NCBI GenBank assembly: GCA_002425305.1
Contig: DILZ01000046.1
Location: 6,645-13,490 of the forward strand
Length of the DNA stretch: 6,846 nt
Source: Ruminococcaceae bacterium UBA5579
GTDB taxonomy: Bacteria > Bacillota > Clostridia > Oscillospirales > Ruminococcaceae
Direction of reading: 5' to 3'
Part shown: in pieces, positions 5,038 to 6,846 of the stretch
How positions within the stretch are numbered: the first letter of the stretch is position 1
Layout of the letters: each line of letters starts with the position of its first letter
Position numbers and translations under genes: made by a program
Notes under the pieces: model-generated
Told to the model about the DNA's origin: nothing
Database searches by the model: none
The model's input: only the letters and a program-made list of their open reading frames with translations

Positions 5038-6162
5038 ATGAAACCTCAGATAGTAAACGCAAAAATGAACAGAATGTTCCTTCGCAGCAGGATAGTAAAG
5101 ATATCCGTGCTTGCGGCGATAGTATTCTCGATGGTGATGATGACGGGCTACAGCAAGTTCAGATCCAGCGTTTTCATTACCGATAACGGGATAACCAAGG
5201 AAGTAAAAACCAACGAAAACGATGTTTATGAGATCCTCCGTTCCGAGAAATACACGTTGGGCGAGGAGGACCGCATAACCTATACAAAGGACAGCAGCGG
5301 TGAGGGTCACATCACGATACACCGCGCGTTTGACGTGATGATCACGGCGGACGGCGATACGCGCAGCGTCACCGTTATCGGCGGAACCGTCGCGGATATC
5401 CTTGAAAAAGCGAACATAAGGCTCAGCGATACCGATAAAGTAACGCCCGAGCTTGAAACGGAAGTCAACGCGGAAACAAAGATAGAAGTCACCCGCATAA
5501 GGTATCTCGACAGGACCGTAAACGAGGAAATCCCATTTGAAACGGAATACCAAGACGATCCCAACATAAAGAAGGGCGTTGAGGAAGAGCTTACGGCGGG
5601 CGAAACAGGCGTTCGCGCGGTGCAGATGAGAGATACCTACATAAACAACAAGCTCGAAAAGACAGAGCGTGTTTCCGATACCGTTACCAAACAGCCCGTA
5701 ACACGGGTAATAAAGCGCGGTACGGCGGTCGTATCGGTGTACAATAAACCGCTCGGCGCACCGTATAACCCATATCTCCCCGATTATGTCGAGCTTGAAA
5801 ACGGTGTCCCTAAGAACTATGTGGAGAAAATATCAAACGTAAAATCAACGGCTTACAACGCTCCCGAGAGATATAACGCCGAGCTTGACGCATATGTACC
5901 CATTCCCGTGGGCACCGCAAGCGGACGCAAGGCGCAGGTCGGCGTTGTGGCGGTCAACCCCAACGATATCCCTTACGGCAGCGAGCTTTACATTGTTTCC
6001 CCCGACGGAACGGTCTACGGCTACGCGATAGCCGCAGATACCGGTCTTGGAATGATGGACGGCACTGTTCCCGTCGATGTGTTTATGGCAAGCATTGCCG
6101 ACGCCTGCAGGTGGGGCGTTCATTATGTGGACATATATGTCCTTTCCGTAGGCAACGGATAA
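5038..6162 (+). CDS. Membrane-anchored DUF348-DUF348-G5-3D cell-wall protein (RpfB/YabE-like)
   Basis: A 374-aa protein with the architecture of YabE/RpfB/YocH-type peptidoglycan-remodelling proteins. After a basic N-terminus comes one hydrophobic segment (about 19-37), a signal peptide or membrane anchor, so the rest is outside the membrane. Two DUF348 repeats follow (about 44-82 and 97-136), each with a TVxDIL- or DVYEIL-like core. Then comes a G5 domain (about 150-229) with the TRV-x-RGT ending, a wall-binding module. The C-terminal 3D domain (about 268-371) carries TASGRKA, IPYGSELYI, AADTG (D334) and VDVFM (D347). The first of the three family aspartates (VDP in many relatives) is Asn308 here (VNP), with Asp310 nearby. 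3D domains resemble the lytic transglycosylase MltA fold, so muralytic activity is plausible but unproven. It has its own promoter, a WalR-like box, a long leader and a terminator, so it is a single-gene unit. Confidence 0.9.
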   Translation: MKPQIVNAKMNRMFLRSRIVKISVLAAIVFSMVMMTGYSKFRSSVFITDNGITKEVKTNENDVYEILRSEKYTLGEEDRITYTKDSSGEGHITIHRAFDVMITADGDTRSVTVIGGTVADILEKANIRLSDTDKVTPELETEVNAETKIEVTRIRYLDRTVNEEIPFETEYQDDPNIKKGVEEELTAGETGVRAVQMRDTYINNKLEKTERVSDTVTKQPVTRVIKRGTAVVSVYNKPLGAPYNPYLPDYVELENGVPKNYVEKISNVKSTAYNAPERYNAELDAYVPIPVGTASGRKAQVGVVAVNPNDIPYGSELYIVSPDGTVYGYAIAADTGLGMMDGTVPVDVFMASIADACRWGVHYVDIYVLSVGNG

Positions 6163-6172
6163 TAACGATAAT

Positions 6173-6207
6173 AACGAGGGCGAAAAGCGTTTTTGCCCTC
6201 GTTTTTT
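6173..6207 (+). terminator. Intrinsic terminator of the 3D-domain gene
   Basis: A perfect 9-bp stem (6173-6181 with 6195-6203, arm AACGAGGGC) has a 13-nt loop in which AAAA and TTTT can pair further. It is followed at once by a T-run (6202-6207). It lies 10 nt after the stop codon. Confidence 0.92.
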
Positions 6208-6420
6208 GTTACCCTTTTGTTCTGTTCCGATTTGTAATTTAAAGAGATTATTTCTTTGAATAAAATAATTCAAAAAATTAGAAAAAACTTGCAGCTTTTT
6301 TTAACCGTAAAACGTGTTATATATAAAGGGATAAAACATAGTGGCAGCATTGCGCAAATTATCTGCGGCAGTTGTCCGGCAGATTTTTCAGTCTGCTCAT
6401 TATGCCCAAACATTAGGGTA
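6208..6420. other. Intergenic region upstream of the zinc-ribbon gene
   Basis: No coding region is supported here. The left part is AT-rich and contains the inverted repeat TTTGAAT/ATTCAAA (6255-6261/6268-6274). The right part (about 6335-6410) is less AT-rich and contains GGCAG three times (6343, 6367, 6378) plus a terminator-like hairpin. A TATATA near 6320 has no clear -35 partner. Confidence 0.5.
6361..6388 (+). terminator. Possible intrinsic terminator before the zinc-ribbon promoter
   Basis: ATCTGC (6361-6366) pairs with GCAGAT (6379-6384), with extra pairing inside the loop, and TTTTT follows (6384-6388). It could back up the terminator at 6173-6207 or end a short RNA made from within this gap. 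Confidence 0.4.
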
Positions 6421-6449
6421 TTGACAAACCGATAAAAATGTTATATAAT
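6421..6449 (+). promoter_or_regulatory. Consensus promoter of the zinc-ribbon gene
   Basis: TTGACA (6421-6426), 17-nt spacer, TATAAT (6444-6449), again a perfect match. Transcription should begin near 6456, giving a leader of about 50 nt before ATG 6508. Confidence 0.85.
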
Positions 6450-6507
6450 ATAATAGCTAATATTATACTTTCATTAGCGTGGCAATATCGGAGAAAGGAA
6501 ATGAACT

Positions 6508-6846
6508 ATGATCTGTAGTAAATGCAACAGCGAAATATCGGACGGCGCACGTTTCTGCACGGTTTGCGGCGCGGCTTTCGGAACGGTTTCGGACGTGAAG
6601 CCTATAGAAGCTCCCAAGGAACCCGAAAAGAAGTGGTTCTGCACAAAATGCGGACTTGAGCTTCAATTCGGCGCGAAATTCTGTACAAAATGCGGTACTC
6701 CCGCTGCGAACGTCAAAGATATCACACCGGCGGTAAACGACGGTCAAATGTTTGGAAACGGCAATATGGCGGCTGTTTCTTTGGAGAAGCAGACCACCGC
6801 GAACGACCTCGTGGCGGCTATGCCCACACCCGTGGCAGCAGCACCC
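6508..6846 (+). CDS. Double zinc-ribbon protein (3' partial)
   Basis: The first 113 codons of a protein that continues past the right edge. Two zinc ribbons of the short CxxC...CxxCG type are visible. The first uses C3-x2-C6 and C17-x2-C20. The second uses C45-x2-C48 and C59-x2-C62. Both carry the GAxFC lead-in and are clearly related copies. After about residue 65 the sequence turns into a low-complexity linker rich in Ala, Pro and Thr. In Firmicutes such N-terminal ribbon pairs usually precede a membrane segment or another domain (for example FHA or an uncharacterised module), so function cannot be inferred from this part. The start is ATG 6508, with AAAGGA upstream at 8-nt spacing; the ATG at 6501 is ruled out because it meets a stop after five codons. 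It has its own promoter. Confidence 0.85.
   Translation, partial: MICSKCNSEISDGARFCTVCGAAFGTVSDVKPIEAPKEPEKKWFCTKCGLELQFGAKFCTKCGTPAANVKDITPAVNDGQMFGNGNMAAVSLEKQTTANDLVAAMPTPVAAAP

Noticed and set aside
6208..6420. CRISPR or tandem repeat array in the 6.2-6.4 kb gap
   Set aside because: Only short GGCAG echoes and an AT-rich dyad occur; there are no regular repeats or spacers.

Overview
The window looks like a chromosomal segment of a Gram-positive bacterium, most likely class Clostridia and perhaps a gut Oscillospirales/Ruminococcus-type genome. The reasons are strong AGGAGG-type ribosome sites, TTGACA-N17-TATAAT promoters, a DUF348-G5-3D cell-wall protein, a WalR-like box, and a CHAP-type cell-wall amidase. 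The lineage is inferred from gene types and was not tested by any search. No insertion sequence, CRISPR array, rRNA or tRNA was seen.

Layout. Positions 2-547 (+) hold the C-terminal part of a CHAP cysteine-peptidase/amidase protein that continues to the left of the window. Positions 548-689 are a convergent gap with three hairpins; two belong to near-identical 26-base repeats. Positions 690-4498 (-) form a tight five-gene operon read right to left: trmB-like tRNA m7G46 methyltransferase, an uncharacterised 159-aa protein, an uncharacterised 178-aa Cys/Tyr-rich protein, an ATP-grasp enzyme of the sugar-transfer-associated type, and an RlmN/Cfr-family radical-SAM RNA methyltransferase. It is driven by a perfect consensus promoter at 4532-4560.

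Positions 4561-5037 are a divergent regulatory region. It carries a WalR-like direct repeat, an AT-rich inverted repeat, a second perfect promoter, and an untranslated leader of about 220 nt with several hairpins, two of which have complementary G-rich and C-rich loops. This leader precedes a membrane-anchored DUF348-DUF348-G5-3D protein (5038-6162, +), probably a cell-wall remodelling enzyme, which ends at a clear intrinsic terminator. Positions 6208-6507 are intergenic, with a possible terminator or small RNA and a third perfect promoter. Positions 6508-6846 (+) are the start of a protein with two zinc ribbons that runs off the right edge.

How they fit together: two genes (CHAP and 3D) act on the cell wall, and two (trmB and rlmN) modify RNA. 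The ATP-grasp gene and the two unknown genes between the methyltransferases have no role that can be read from the sequence. The points most worth a second look are the structured leader plus WalR-like box before the 3D gene, and the altered catalytic motif in the TrmB homologue.
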